DNA of 64,000 nucleotides. Origin: Metarhizium brunneum. Lineage: Eukaryota; Ascomycota; Sordariomycetes; Hypocreales; Clavicipitaceae. Both the position numbers and the translations under genes were made by a program. Below the pieces are notes generated by a model that saw only the letters and a program-made list of their open reading frames with translations, was not told where the DNA came from and searched no databases. Positions 43,570 through 59,313 of the stretch are shown here, piece after piece. Each line of letters opens with the position of its first letter. Position 1 is the stretch's first letter. Location of the stretch: NCBI RefSeq assembly GCF_013426205.1, contig NC_089426.1:1922001-1986000 (forward strand), written 5' to 3'.

Positions 43570-46160
43570 GGCTGGCGGGAGTACTACCACCTACATTGCG
43601 TGGGATCCAGCACCATTCAGACGACGGCATAACAACACGGCCCAGCAACCGGGAAACTGGGTTGAGCTGGATCGTGTTATTGGCACTTAATAGGACAAAG
43701 GGCTGCCTCAACCACCAAGGTGCCCAGATAGGTAGCCGTGCAGCCATGCATGTCCAGCTACCATCCAAGCTGATGGGATGGTGTTTGCCGTGTCTTCATA
43801 ATGCATGTATGCCAGATTCTTGGCAAGTCATCGTCGCTCAAGCTGTCATGGGAAACGAAGTCGGGGCCCATGACACGCGCCCAAGTCTTGTTATTGCCAT
43901 GAAGGTGCCGGACGCATCGCCTTGACTTAACAGCTACTTATGTGTAAGTCGCCAAACAGACTTTCTGGTTTTCTCCTCGGAATCTTGCTAATAAGAGCCA
44001 GGGGTGTATTAGAACATTGAAGCATCCAAGGACCCGGCGTGGGGAGGGACGGCCCAGAAACAGAGAAGGGAGTCTTCACTGCCAATCATTACCATCTACG
44101 CTGTCCGGCGCAGCATGTTCTCGTTGCCGTCCCATCTTCAATACCACCCGCCTTCCAACCCCCATGAGCTGTGACCCGTCTTGGCTCATCAAGGGTTATG
44201 CTTGACATTCAAACTGGCCGAGTTTTCTTTGTTGCACTAGCCATGTTTAGACACAGAATGAGAGCTGTCAACAACTCTCAATGACGGCGGGAGCATGCAC
44301 GCGCAAGCCTCGCATTCAAGCCAGCGCCGACCTGTCCCGACCGGCTGCACGCTTTGTCTATATCCATTCAGTCCCAAGGGACGGCCGCAATTGGGAGGGG
44401 GGAGCCAGCTCCAGAACAAACCGGGGAGAGTTCGTGTTGGCCAAGCACGTGTATTTGTTGCACAGCCTCCAGCACCAACAGCGCTCCCCGATGTCCAACA
44501 TGTGGCCAGATGGTTGTGCTTTGCACCGTCTTCAGTAGGCAATTGTGGCGGTGATGCACCAGCTCGTGGTCACGGCAGCGTTATGGCATGGTGTAGTGGC
44601 TGACTGCCCCGATCAGGTTTGGGTTGGGGTTGGCAGCTCAACAAGGGCACCTGTGGTTCCACCCACATGCACATGTATGGAGTCTGGTACCAGACGTTAC
44701 TTAGTTGGGCAAACCAGTCGACGCGGCAGCCGGCGTCAACGTCGTCATGTCAATGGAGGAGTACTCCCGTGCTCAGCCTCCAACTTTCCAACTTGCCACT
44801 TCGTATCCTACCAAGTACCAAGATGGGCTGGAAGGATCCAGCCCGTTCTAGGACACAGACGCAAAAGCTTGAGGAGCCCCCTTGCCCTTCCAACCAATTT
44901 AAGAAGAATTGGAAAGGTTGGATGGACGATTGTCATCACCGCGCAGGATGGTGTGCGGCTTCCCCCAGCTCCAATATCTCCGATTGTCCATCGATTAGCT
45001 CTCCTGCGGGGGTTGGCCAAGGAGATTTTGCATGGCATGTTGAGCATGCCTCACATGTAACGACATTTTGCAAGGATAGGGATAACGGGATGGCAAACGG
45101 GTTGCTTCTTGACTGGACCGCGCGGGTGTGTGGGATTGCGTGTGGCTGCAAGCTTCCAAGTCGGACCTGTCCAGCTTCTCCGTCTTGAATCAGCATTCTA
45201 ATGCAGCTACGACGACGATGGATGCACAGGATTGCGGCATCATTTGGATTTTATTCTGCTGCCGAGGAAAAGATGCCGCAGGAAAAAACAACTCTTTACA
45301 AGAACATGTTAACGAATCTGTCAATAGGACACGTCAAGTCTCTGCAGAGGCTGAAGGCATGATTCACTTGGATGCCGCCCATGGCCATCTTCTCTCCGTC
45401 GAGCATTCGAGGCATCACATTCCTTGTATCAAACCCGAGACGTCCTTGTACACAGGGTAGCTGATGCAACGCAGCTTTCGGTGTATTGCCCTCCCAGATG
45501 CGCCTCATGTACTTGTGCACACGCATGCTCGTTCTACGCACATTCAACATCATGGGGAATACAAACAGGACACATCGCAGCTCTTCTCCCTGGGCTGACC
45601 AGATCCACAATGCAACAAGTCCTGCTCGTCCTCCGCACACCAGAGATGTCGATATCCGTGCTAATGTCCATATATTAGCATTCAGCAAAGGTCCAAGTGC
45701 GCTTCTGCCCTAATGGCCCTCGTCTTGTTGATAGCTAATGGTTGGTATCGTTTTGAAAACAATCCGCCGTGTCCGAAGCGGGAATGGGAACGGCACATGG
45801 CAATAAAAAGCATGCCGATGCAGAACATCGGAACAGTTGTTGCGGATGTGCGACAAATCAGACAGCCCTCCAAGCCTTACCGGGGTCATCAACAAGAGGT
45901 CCAGAGATCCGGAGCATGCATCGTCTTTCTCCTTAAACTCGTCACACACTTGGGCATTGCAGGCTGGCTCATTAAAGCGCTAATGCTGTTTTGCTGCTTT
46001 TGAGTCCTTCCCACCATCTTCGAGATATCAGATCTTAACCGGGCTGCTACAGTCCATCAGCCACGGTTTGAGGACAGAACTGCCGTCCAAATTCCTCTTT
46101 CCTCCCCCTTCTACCTTGTTCTAGATTCACAAGGACATGGCGCTACTCGAATATGTATGG

Positions 46161-46181
46161 CTGCTGCTGCTGCTGTTGTTG
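46161..46181. repeat. (CTG)n trinucleotide repeat
   Basis: CTG units followed by TTG units, about 21 bp, in non-coding sequence. Confidence 0.85.
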
Positions 46182-48003
46182 TCCACCGCTTTCCGTCACC
46201 ACGTCGGAGAGCAATAAGCCACCGCGCTGCGTCACTGGCGGATACTCAGCCTCCCGACAGGCGGGCGTCAAACTTGTTAGGTTTTGTCCACTGGTGAAAT
46301 TTTACCGAAGTCGCGTATTCCGAGATCCTCACGCTACACAGAGCACGGAACGTCTAATAGTAGTTACAAGAAACATCCAAGTAAGGTAGGGAGAGATAGG
46401 GATGTATGTATGAGACAACTGTTCAGACTAATGGATGCTTCACAGATTTTCCACACCGGCACCGGCACAGAGTTTCTTCCTGTGGGTGCCATCTACGCCC
46501 GACGATGGGGCGTAGATAGCTCATGGTCATATGGTCATACACATCATGGATAAATCTGGTGAATTTTATTTTTGGGGGGGTGTAATTTTATCGTTTGTTG
46601 GCCGTTTGGCATCCATGCGTCATGATTCAATGCTTCCCAGGTCTTCGGCCTGATGATTCTCCAACTCAACGTGCTCGGGCTTGGGCGCCAAAGCTACTAT
46701 TTTCAGTAGCAAAACCCAAGGCAACGAAAGGTGAAGATGCCGCTTAAAAATGACCCCATTTCTGTGGCACATGACTATATATTCGGGTATCATCTTGGCG
46801 CATGGCCTCCCGGACGGGAGACTCAACCCACGCGGTGCCGTGGGTTGCCCCTTGGGCGAATGACTGCGCAACGAAAAATGACTTGGGGATTTGCACATGT
46901 GCACGATTTTTTCGGGACAGACCAACTCATCTCCCACGGGGTGTTTCGCTATTCTGAGTATGTACTATGACATCACACGCACGGCTCCGAGTAATCACTT
47001 TTGCAGGACTAGGGCCACAGCTTGAGGGCCACGCTGGCAGCATTGAGAAGGGAAATGAGAGATGATGGTGGTCAGTACGACGTTGCTTACCCCGGTTTAA
47101 AGCATTGATCCGGCTCGTGGCCCCGACATTGATGTGCAGCAGACAAGGAAAGGGGATGAAAGGATGGTACTTTGGTTCTAGCCTGGTTTCCATGCATCCG
47201 AGGTTGGGCGATTCCACGAAGTGAAATGATACAGGACTCGTAACATCACGGGCGTCAGAGGTTTGATCCAATTCGCCAACGCTCACTGAAGCTTGCATTA
47301 AAAGTTGATATACGGAGTAGCTGACAGCAGGAGGGGTGGAATAATGCAACTCATATTCCAGAAGACTGCTATTATTAACACTCAGCTGCGCCGATAACAT
47401 TCGTATACCACATGTACAATGAATATGACGTGACGTGTATGTTTTGATAACTGACACTCGAAACGGCATGTTCCCGTCCAACAGAATCATTTCCCTTGGA
47501 TGTAGGAGGCCATCTCTCCCACGGGGGGGGCAATACCGAATCCCCCCCGAAGCTCAATGTCACCGGTACACGTGGTTAAAGGGCATAATTAACGGTTGCT
47601 GGCAAGTCCATTGTCCCCTTGCCAACGGGCAGCCGACAATGGCCCATTTGTCATATCCATAACCAACCTGGGTTCACACTTGATCCCTCAGAAACATGGC
47701 CCTGTCCGCATCGTCTTTTTTGATATTGCAGATTCATGGGCCCCTGCAAGGAAGGGCACGGTAGTCCCGCTTGGACATGATAAGTCGGTGAACGAGGTGC
47801 AGTCTCCCGATCCGCAAACCCCAGACTCCGGCCTATGATCTGGGGCGATATGTCACCGTCCTCCCTCGTTTCCCCGTAGCCAAGGACATGGGAGAAGCTC
47901 CGAACCGGAAAAAAAAATAAGAAGACAAGAAGATAAGAAGATAAGAAGAAAGTTGAGCCCCCGAAGCCGGAAGACGGTGAAGGCAAAGAGGAGGTCGGTA
48001 ACC

Positions 48004-48022
48004 TTTTTTTTTTTTTTTTTTT
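48004..48022. repeat. Poly(T) tract, 19 nt
   Basis: Uninterrupted T run preceded by AAGATAAG-type A/G-rich repeats (47921-47955). Confidence 0.9.
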
Positions 48023-48135
48023 CCTCCCACAGTTTTTCGGGGAGACGAAACAAGGCCATTGGGCAAGGAACGGCACGGGCCGGAAGCAAGGGGGGTTGGT
48101 TACCTCTTGTTTTCTCTGAGATGGATGGATGTCTT

Positions 48136-48149
48136 GGGGGGGGGGGGGG
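48136..48149. repeat. Poly(G) tract, 14 nt
   Basis: Uninterrupted run of 14 G, about 110 bp downstream of the T19 tract. Its length may be affected by sequencing error. Confidence 0.85.
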
Positions 48150-49511
48150 AGTCGGTGAGGGTGGTTTTGTGAAAGAGATGATGGCTTAAGATGCGATTGG
48201 CTCGGCAGCAAGTAACTTTGCTTTCGGGCATGGGATTTCTCATTATTTTGAAAGATGGGATTCAAAGGTTGGAACGTGTTGGATCGTGTGTAGGGTAGTT
48301 GGGTCGGGAACTGGCGACGCCGGGGACAAGCGCTTTGGGGCTCGTGTGGACATGAATGAGCCATTGGCATGGTAATTCGATTTCGAAATACTCTTGTCAT
48401 TTATATCGGGAGGGGTCGTGGTAGATTTTGGATGGAATTTTGGATGTGTTGAAGGAGGCATCCTTGGAACGGGGGGCGTGTATGTATTTGTACGTTGGGG
48501 AATCGAGGCGATGCAGGTCAGGATTTCCACAACAGCAATGTCAAGATAAATGTCACCTTATATCTTTACATTCCAGCACGCCCCATCACAACGTCTATTC
48601 CCCGCCAATATTTGTAAATCAATACGAACCGATGCCTGCTTATATCTCCCTGGACCGCTGGTGGAAATGTCCTGGAGGACCCCACAAGGCGCTTTCTCTT
48701 CTATTGCAACGACGGCAAAGAACAAGCACGGCAGATGAAGAAGACGAAAAGGAATGGGAAAGAGAATAAGAAAAAAAAGAACAAGAATGGCTTTTCGATA
48801 TAAAATAAATCAACAAAAACAACAATAACCGATATTTGTATGTATATACATACAGCACATGCAACTTACACTCAAGCGCTGGCTCCCTCCCATGTCCTTT
48901 CCCCCACTTCTCTCCAGACCTCAAAAAAGTTGTGGAGGGGCAACGGCCAAGCTGACCAACTACAGGCCGCAGCACACTTGAGCCTCGAATCCACCCCGGG
49001 AAAGCCTCGCCCAGCCTCAGCCTTGTGTGCCGACTTGGGAAAGGCAGACATTAACAATCGGGCAAGGCGGAAAAAGGCCACGCTCGAAACAAAATCCATA
49101 TTCCCATCACAGCAATCTGATCCATCTAACCCGGGCCGTTGCATTCGCCAGCTGCCAAGTGAGCTTCATCTGTCTGGTCAAGGTCCAACTTTGGCTCGTT
49201 GCCGCCATTGCACACACTTTGGTTTCCTCACGGGGCGACCAACGGGACGCAGCTTGAAGCTACGTCAATCCTCCACCACGACTCGACTTCATCGAGGGCA
49301 GCGGTACGCATCGCAATTGCAAGCGAATCGAACCCAACTTCACCCCCATCGTCGAGGTCAATTCGAATTGCCAGTCGTCGCGTGCCCCCGGACGATATTG
49401 ATCTTCCCCATCCGTCCGCAGGTGCAACCCGTCGTCGTTGCCGCCACCTCATATTTCAAATTTCCGCAACCGCAGCCCTCGGTCCCGTCACAACTCTTCC
49501 TCAACCCAACC

Positions 49512-50076
49512 ATGTCGCAACAGCCCGCAACGCCAGTCAAGGTGCCGTCCTCCGTGGCAAACAACACACCCGCAACCCTGGACCCCGACCTGCGCTCACA
49601 AATAAATACCGTGCTCCTGCGCGACGGCCATGTCACAAAGTAAGGCTATCTGCCCCCCGGCCTCCATCCACTACCGCGAGAGGACGGGAAAAAAAGTAAA
49701 GAGAAAAAAAAGACTAACTCCCCTCCCCAAAAGGATACAAGACGCTCTCGTCCACGCCCTCAACTCCAACTCATCCAACTGGCCGACACAAATCCAATCC
49801 CACGCCCTGACGCTCCTCCGCTCCGGCGAAATCACCACCTACCCAGCGCTCCTCCGCCGCATCCTCGACGACGTCCGCGAAGCCACCACATCCAGCTCCT
49901 CCTCCACAAACGGCAAAACGCCCAACGGGGACGCCAAAAAGGTCAACGGGTCAACTACCCCGTCCGCCGACAAACAAAACCTAGCCGTCCCCGCCGCCGT
50001 CGTCGAGGAAGCCCTCCGCGTAACGAGGGAAAGCCTAGAAGCAGTCTGCGAAATCGACGACCACGGAGCAAGTTGA
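49512..50076 (+). CDS. Small protein of unknown function, 156 aa
   Basis: Exons 49512-49639 and 49734-50076 are joined by a 94-bp intron (GTAAGG..AAAAG), giving 156 aa. The start MSQQPATPVKVPSSVANNTP is the first ATG after a C/A-rich leader. The core (about 25-85) is amphipathic-helical: DPDLRSQINTVLLRDGHVTK, then across the splice IQDALVHALNSNSSNWPTQI, then ALTLLRSGEITTYPALLRRI. A Ser/Thr/Asn-rich linker follows (about 93-120) and a final helix (AVVEEALRVTRESLEAVCEI). The splice keeps the helix continuous, which supports the model. It resembles small helical subunits of nuclear complexes, but I do not recognise a family and assign no function. Codon use is C-ending, as in an expressed gene. 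Confidence 0.75.
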
Positions 50077-51153
50077 CTCGTCGCCCCGGCGCCTCACCAC
50101 ACCTAAAGAGAAGCTGGGACAAACTACGGATGCCAACGTCGCCCCAGACATGAAATTACCAAGAGGGCTTCACCCGCCCAGTTGGAGCAGCAAAATTCGC
50201 CACGGGACGAATCAACGCAACGGACCACAACAACACGAATGTACAAGAAGGCCCATGGCGCCGTGGGCCAAGTAGCGCGGAAAGGGAGGGTTAATAAAGT
50301 CAGCAGGATATCACATCATACCCTTTTTCTATATTGTTTTTTTTTTGTCGAAGCCAGAAAACAAGACTTGGGGCGTGGGAACAGGAAAGGGAGGGGGTAC
50401 CGGGTACCGGAAAGCATTTTTTATAGACAGTTCAACAAAGGCATATCATATAAATACCACTGGGTCTCATTCAATACTCGGGATTTATCTATTACTGACC
50501 CCGCGTGCCTGACTCACCGAGGCCCCTCGGATAATCGCGGCGCGGGTATTTTCGAGTTGCCACATCTGATGCAGGAAACCTGGTAATCATGTTTGGAGAA
50601 AAGAGTATAGGTAGCCGCCCTCGACATTCTCTGACATGGCATGTTGCCAAAACGGCCGTCTGGCATCATTTCAAGTGAGCATCCCATCCCATGCACTACT
50701 GGACATGGAGCTATACCTTGCCAAGCGAGGAATACTCGTCAAGACATACCAATCAATACATAAATAAGCATGGCACAAAACAAACTTTTTTTTTTCTTTT
50801 TTAGGGTGTATCAATTAATAAACTTGCTCGTAGTCCAGTCTAGTCACACGCAAACCAAGCACTCGTTTCATCAACGAGTTACGTGTTAAAAGCAAAATAT
50901 TTCGGCCTTCTAGGTGCCGTCAAGTATCAAGTCCGTCGTGTCAAAGCGTCTCCAACCACCTTCTACCATCTACCATTTCTACCAACTCCCAGAGTCCCAA
51001 AATAGCAGCGACACAACAGCCTAAGCAGCCTCAATCTCACATAATGGATATCAGTTACCCTTTGGCTGCGTGCAGTTTTTGATGCAGATGTGTGCGTGAG
51101 GAATCTAGAATACAGGGACCGGCATCGCGTCCTTAATTACATAGCCACATAGC
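50077..51153. other. Intergenic region between convergent small gene and CDC48
   Basis: About 1.1 kb with both 3' UTRs. Contains T-rich tracts near 50335 and 50787. No supportable gene. Confidence 0.65.
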
Positions 51154-53970
<2,817 letters not shown>

Positions 53971-56900
53971 GGTGTCTGATGTGCCTCAGCGAAGTTGCTG
54001 TTCGGTTCAGAGAGGTTTGGAAACGTGGCCGCGGGCAGACGAGTGTGAGTATTGTATCTACAACTGGCTCACGTCTTTCGGGGTCTAGCTCCCAAAAACG
54101 TGAATGCGAAGAGATGAAATGGTATATGCGAGGGAGAAAACACTGGTTGAGAGATGAGAGGAGAGAATGAGGGAGAGAAGGTGTGAAGGTCGAAAGAAGT
54201 TGAAATGGCAAAGTCGAGGTCGAAGCACAACCCGCACCATTGATACGTACTAGGCCCCCGGGGAGGCGACAACACCTGGGCAAGATGGCGGAACGTGCAG
54301 GTACTGACTACCTAGTGATGCGGCGGACGAGCCACCATAGCTGCTGTATGGAGTACCCGAGTACTACCTTCTGGATTACTCACAGGCATCCAGCACAATC
54401 TATTACCAGCTGCCAGCCCAGAAGGAGCATGCCAGCAGACCAATGATATCGCTGCGCGCCCTGACCGGAGGCGGAACATTGATGATGCAGGCTCCGAGCA
54501 GGGCCAAAAAGGCGGAATACACCCCACCATGGGCCAAGGTGACTGGACGACTGCGGTGGAAAGACACAGAAGCTTCCACTTTTCGCCTCCATGTCTGCGC
54601 TTCACGAGCTTCGCAAGCGCCTGGCAGGCAGCGGGCAGTACGTCAGACGCGATTCACCTGGAGCTCACGCTGCGAGGTCGCTCGGAGCACTTAAGTAAGC
54701 GTAGAAGACGGACCCGCATTTCTGGAGTTCACACACAGGGTCTGACGGCGAAACTAAGGAATATTGAACGACCATTGATACTCTTTTCGATGTCGTTCGT
54801 TCGCGAAATTTCGAATCAAACACACACCTGTCATTTATTATTATAATTTACATCATGCATTGCTCCTGCATGCGTAAATCCTTTTCCATGATATTTTTCA
54901 GGGGTCAGTAGACCCTTGTACGCACTTAGCTTCGCCCCGCCACTTCGTTAATGAATCTTGCAAAATATTTAATTTTTTATCAGAATTGCTGGGAATCGTA
55001 AATACTGCACAGACGAAAGACTGATAATAGAAGAATGGGAAATGTTCAAAGGTGGCCCTGTTCGATGGAGTGGCGAACTATTGACAACACTCCATTTGCA
55101 AGTATGCTGCTTGGTACAGGTGCAACACTCATTTGGAAAGTCGGCTCTAGATGGATCGTCAAAGAAGTAGAAATTTTGGAGGTGAGGACGTGCCAAGGAT
55201 ACGTAATGCGACATAATTGTTCTCAAGGCACTTAGCTCAAATTCTGGGCCAAGTTTACTTTGCAGACATATAATTTACGGAAATTAGACACGTTGATATT
55301 CTCTTCAAGTTCTTCGAGCGTGGTATGGAGCAGTCGATATAAGACGGCTTGGTCTCAGGATGAGGCGCTATCCAACTCAACACTCCTCAACGTATACGAG
55401 ACCCTGTACCGGGAGAATTTGACATGTGGATGAACGCTCATAAACGAATCTGCTAGACCAGAAAGTGTGGCCCTGGGAATCTCGTCGTTTCCGCCATCTT
55501 GGGTTTGCAGTCATGCTGGTTGGTAGGTGAGGATGGGCAGTCTTTTGGCATACCGACAAAATGATGCCTCAAGGCGGTAAAGTTTGGCACTTTTAGGTTT
55601 TACCCAATAAGCAGACGGTACTTACCCGTGAGCAACAATATAGCAAAACTTGCAGGTATGCACCCATTTCACAAGCTCAAAACTCATTCGGTTTCAAGGG
55701 TACTCTGACCAAGTATTGAGCATGAAGGGCATGATCAAGTCCCATCTGCATGGCCACCTGAAGCATCAAGCCCTGCCACAATGAACGTCAGATCGGCTGT
55801 ACTGCTACTTGTCGGGAGCCGCCATGTCCACGAAGACTAGGGCCTGTACAGCTGCCAGAGAGTGTGGTATCGAACGAACAGTCTTCCATAATAGATCTGA
55901 CACAGCCTCGGCCAGTCATGCTAATAGTATCTGGTCGAATTTGATAGCATCTGGCGAGAAGAATTTGTTATAACCACCCAGAAGAGCAATTCCGACAATT
56001 GATCATATTTGTGAGGCGGCCTGGTTGCATCGATAGTGGGCAGAAAGGGACTGCGAAAGGTAGCTGGATTAACACGACTTAGGTTGTCAATAGAAAATAA
56101 AGAGGCCAACGGTTCGTTCAAAACTTACGTTGTAAAAGGCTGTTTAACCTCCACGGCAGTTAGCACAGTATCATCTAACGCGTGAGGGCGTTCCGCAAGG
56201 TTAGAAACGAGCCGTTAACGGATTGGATCTCCTACGCTTGGCCTGATGATCACGGTCGCGTTGGAAGGCTCGCCAGTGGGATCAGGCAATTTTGTCTCGG
56301 CTTTAGTTGATAAATCACCAGGAGACCCTTTTTGAAGCTACTATTCTCGAGCTTTCGATTCCAGATACGCCTGGCGTCGGAGGTGCTGGGACCGGGGATG
56401 AGAATCCTCAAGTTCATGATTGTAACTCCCGTGTCAGTTCACGGACTTGCTTTTCTAAATTGGGAGAGCGCCTACGATTCTCAGCATAGCAGGAAGGGCC
56501 ACGGCAAAAACAAAGGGCGAAACAACAAATCTTTTCACCCCAGTTTACCGAAAGCCAGCCTCGACTTCACACCCTACGTCAAAGCGTCGGCAGCGAAAGC
56601 ATTTCTCGCGATCTGCAATTTCGATACGGGATGCTAGCAAGCTGCATCGTAGCTATGGATTTCGATCAGTATACCTAGGCACTTGGTTTCATTGTTTATC
56701 ATAGTATGATAACCTTTTGGGGTTTGCATTTATTACATGCGCTTCGCCGACCGGTGTTGTCGGATGCTGGTCTTGGCCTCGTTCCGATATGCCTTACAGA
56801 AAAATATCCGATTTGGGGAATTCCTCACCGCACCATTTGTGCTGTGTAACTCACCCAATATGACTACTGTAGTATCGCAATATAAAGATACATGTTTCCC

Positions 56901-58341
56901 CTGTCAACCAAAATTACGAGATTGTAATCAAAATGGTGACAGCGACTTCACGAGACTGCCGTGGCTTACACCCCTCAAGATGTCATTCGAATCCACCAGA
57001 CCCAATCAATCACCATGGACATTCCGGTCCGATCGGACACATGTAGACGCAAGCTGGTAGGAATGGTGCTGCATAGAACGGATTACCCGTCAGCGACCAC
57101 AAACTGATCCTTCTAATGTAATGTCTGCTTCCTTCGAAGATGAGTGCCCCCGGGGTAGCCAGAAGGGGCAAATACATATAGATTTTGCCAGAGAAACTTT
57201 GCGTTCTGTGACAAATGCAACCAGACTTGCGGCCTGGAGAAGAGACCCGTTCGAATGATCATCCGAAGATGGTGTTCAATCGCTTGGACTACAACTTTCC
57301 CCGCGTTCAAGATCAGCAAGCATCGATTTGAATATCTGGCCTGCGTTTCTTCCGTGTTCTCGTTTGCGTCAACTCCGTATCGCCCACCCGAAGATCAGCT
57401 AATACTCCGTACTGAACTTGAGAAAACGAAGTTACAGCGGAAACGGGTCACTGAGATAGCCAGAAGTCACAGTCCGCGAACTTGGACTAGTCCCAGTCAG
57501 GCACGTCATTCTGTCAGCGAACCTCGTCTCATAAAACCGTCAGCAGCGTTGGCGCATTAAAAAAAACCTCCAACCGACACGCTGCCAAGGCAAAGTCACA
57601 GCCCCCAATCAAAGGTCCTCCCAATTTAGAATGGCATTAGTGTCCAGACCACTGGGGAGGACGGAAGGTGCAAGAAAAAGAACGGTATGCCACTACTAGA
57701 CTTTCCGCACCTTGGCTGACATCTGGAGGCACTAGAACAGTACCCTCCGCACATGGGCAATCCAGTCTTCTCTCAAAATGCATAGGTTTAATTGCGCTCG
57801 CCCAGCGCTCGGCGGCGAAGGACCCTTGTACTGATGCAGGTTCTTCTGTGGTGCAACTTGCTGTGAATCTGTCATGAATGTAAGTTATGTATGTAAGAAT
57901 GTCCGGCGCACTCCGTACGCGCTATGCTGGACTTTACGACGAGCTTTCATCGATCAGGCCATGGTTCAACACTTTTAGTGTAGCCACGAGTGGACTTGAG
58001 TTCGCATGGCGCACCGTGGACCGGGACCTCGTGGGACCTGAGAACCGCATCAGACACTTTGACTTGCACAAAAGAAACCTCGCTTGCGCCGAGCAAAGCA
58101 GCCACGTGGGAGCATTGCTCAAATCGGGCCAGGTCAGGTAGGATTGATACTAATACCATCAAGAGGAAAATCATTTGAGCACCACAGGCCTCATGTTTCC
58201 TTTGGTCACAGCCAAGGTCACGCCACTGGCACGGCCACGGCCCCAGGTTGAAGATCAGGATTCGAGATTCACGGTCCTGCATTACAGGTCCCTTGTCCAC
58301 GATATGGTGGGACTTATTGGTGCCCGCCTGACTAGGGCCTT

Positions 58342-58385
58342 CAGGAGCGTCAGAAGCGTCAGAAGCGTCAGGAGTATCAGGAGCG
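58342..58385. repeat. Imperfect 9-bp tandem repeat, unit AGCGTCAGA
   Basis: About five degenerate units; the central ones are nearly exact and the outer ones carry one or two changes. Confidence 0.8.
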
Positions 58386-58980
58386 ACGAGTTGCGGGCAC
58401 CCAGACGGCATCAGACGGGCCTCCGATGCTCGTCCGCGAAGATTAAACGAGTAATGATGAGTTATGGGCGTGTATGAATTTTTGATGAGCATGGACAGGC
58501 TCTCCTCGTTCACTTGAATCCATGCTACCCACACTCACTGATAATGGTTGCGAGTTGCACATGCCCGTACTTTAGTTGACAGGGCCTGGAATGCCGGCGT
58601 ATTTGCGTGCGCAGGTATGTGGCGCACTGTACAGAATCAGGATAGTCCGCCCAAAATAACTTGGGATCCTGGCTCAAGTACCGGACAGTGCTACTGGATC
58701 ATGCGAGCATGCCCATGTACCACGCCCTGGGGCCCTCTGTCCACTTAAGCAACCACCCATCCTTCCACCGTGCGCACTCTGCCCGCTCGAAGTGCTGCCT
58801 CCGCTGCGTCGTGCTGTAGACGACCAGGCCCGGAGTACTTAGTACTAGCGGCACCTGGGAGTACGAAGTGTGAGCTAGTGTGAGCGTCGTTAAACACTGG
58901 GCGGACCAGACGTTGGCGGCACCTAAGCTGGACTGAATTCTAATTTTCCGCGGTTCACAACATGAGCATTGAAGCCCCGT

Positions 58981-59020
58981 GGCCCAGTGGCCCAGTGGCT
59001 CAGCGGCCCAGTGGCTCAGT
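58981..59020. repeat. 8-bp tandem repeat, unit GGCYCAGY, 5 copies
   Basis: Five units in perfect 8-bp register varying only between C/T at positions 4 and 8, about 290 bp upstream of the kinase ATG. Confidence 0.95.
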
Positions 59021-59313
59021 CCTGGCTTTTACTGGCTGTTGCTGCTACTCTACGCCGTACCGTGTGCTTTGCTAGTGCGTCAATTGTATTATTGATCGGA
59101 GCGAGTAGTTACAATCCTTCCGCACTCTGCCCACTGCCCAAATCATTCGTTTTCCGCTCTCTTCATCGTCCAGTTCGACGTCAACAAACGTTGTCCTGTT
59201 TCGCCGTCCTCACCCGCGACAACCACGTCGATTCTGAGCCCCAACCACGATATCTACCACGCGGAAATCAGTCTCGCCTTACCCTCGATTGCCGGGGGAC
59301 GATCCCAAGAGGC

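Larger units (their letters stand above)
36249..49511. other. Thirteen-kilobase gene-poor region
   Basis: The longest stretch without a convincing gene. The first about 700 bp should be the HMT1 promoter/leader. Many short frames occur on both strands, but they overlap, lack domains and have irregular codon use. The best coding candidate is 43177-43569 (minus), listed separately. Also seen: short tandem repeats at 38766-38793, 39541-39561 and 46161-46181, a T19 tract at 48004-48022, a G14 tract at 48136-48149 and three TACGGAGTA words (39388, 41830, 47311). The last about 600 bp before 49512 are C/A-rich and probably the leader of the next gene. No transposase, reverse transcriptase or terminal repeats were recognised. 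Confidence 0.5.
53971..59313. other. Five-kilobase spacer upstream of CDC48 and of the LAMMER kinase gene
   Basis: Head-to-head spacer. The first few hundred bases should be the CDC48 promoter and the last about 400 the kinase leader (C/A-rich). The middle (about 54800-57000) looks more A/T-rich by eye, with only short frames, one of which (55035-55200) vaguely resembles the start of a kinase-like fold. Also seen: a 9-bp tandem repeat at 58342-58385, an 8-bp repeat at 58981-59020 and TACTCCGTA at 57403-57411. No supportable gene. Confidence 0.5.

Noticed and set aside
47651..48400. 249-codon minus-strand frame
   Set aside because: Runs through the T19 and G14 tracts, giving Lys and Pro runs; nothing protein-like on either side.
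58969..59313. N-terminal extension of the LAMMER kinase from an ATG at 58969
   Set aside because: The extension begins in an 8-bp tandem repeat and is hydrophobic, unlike a nuclear kinase; the ATG at 59314 fits better.
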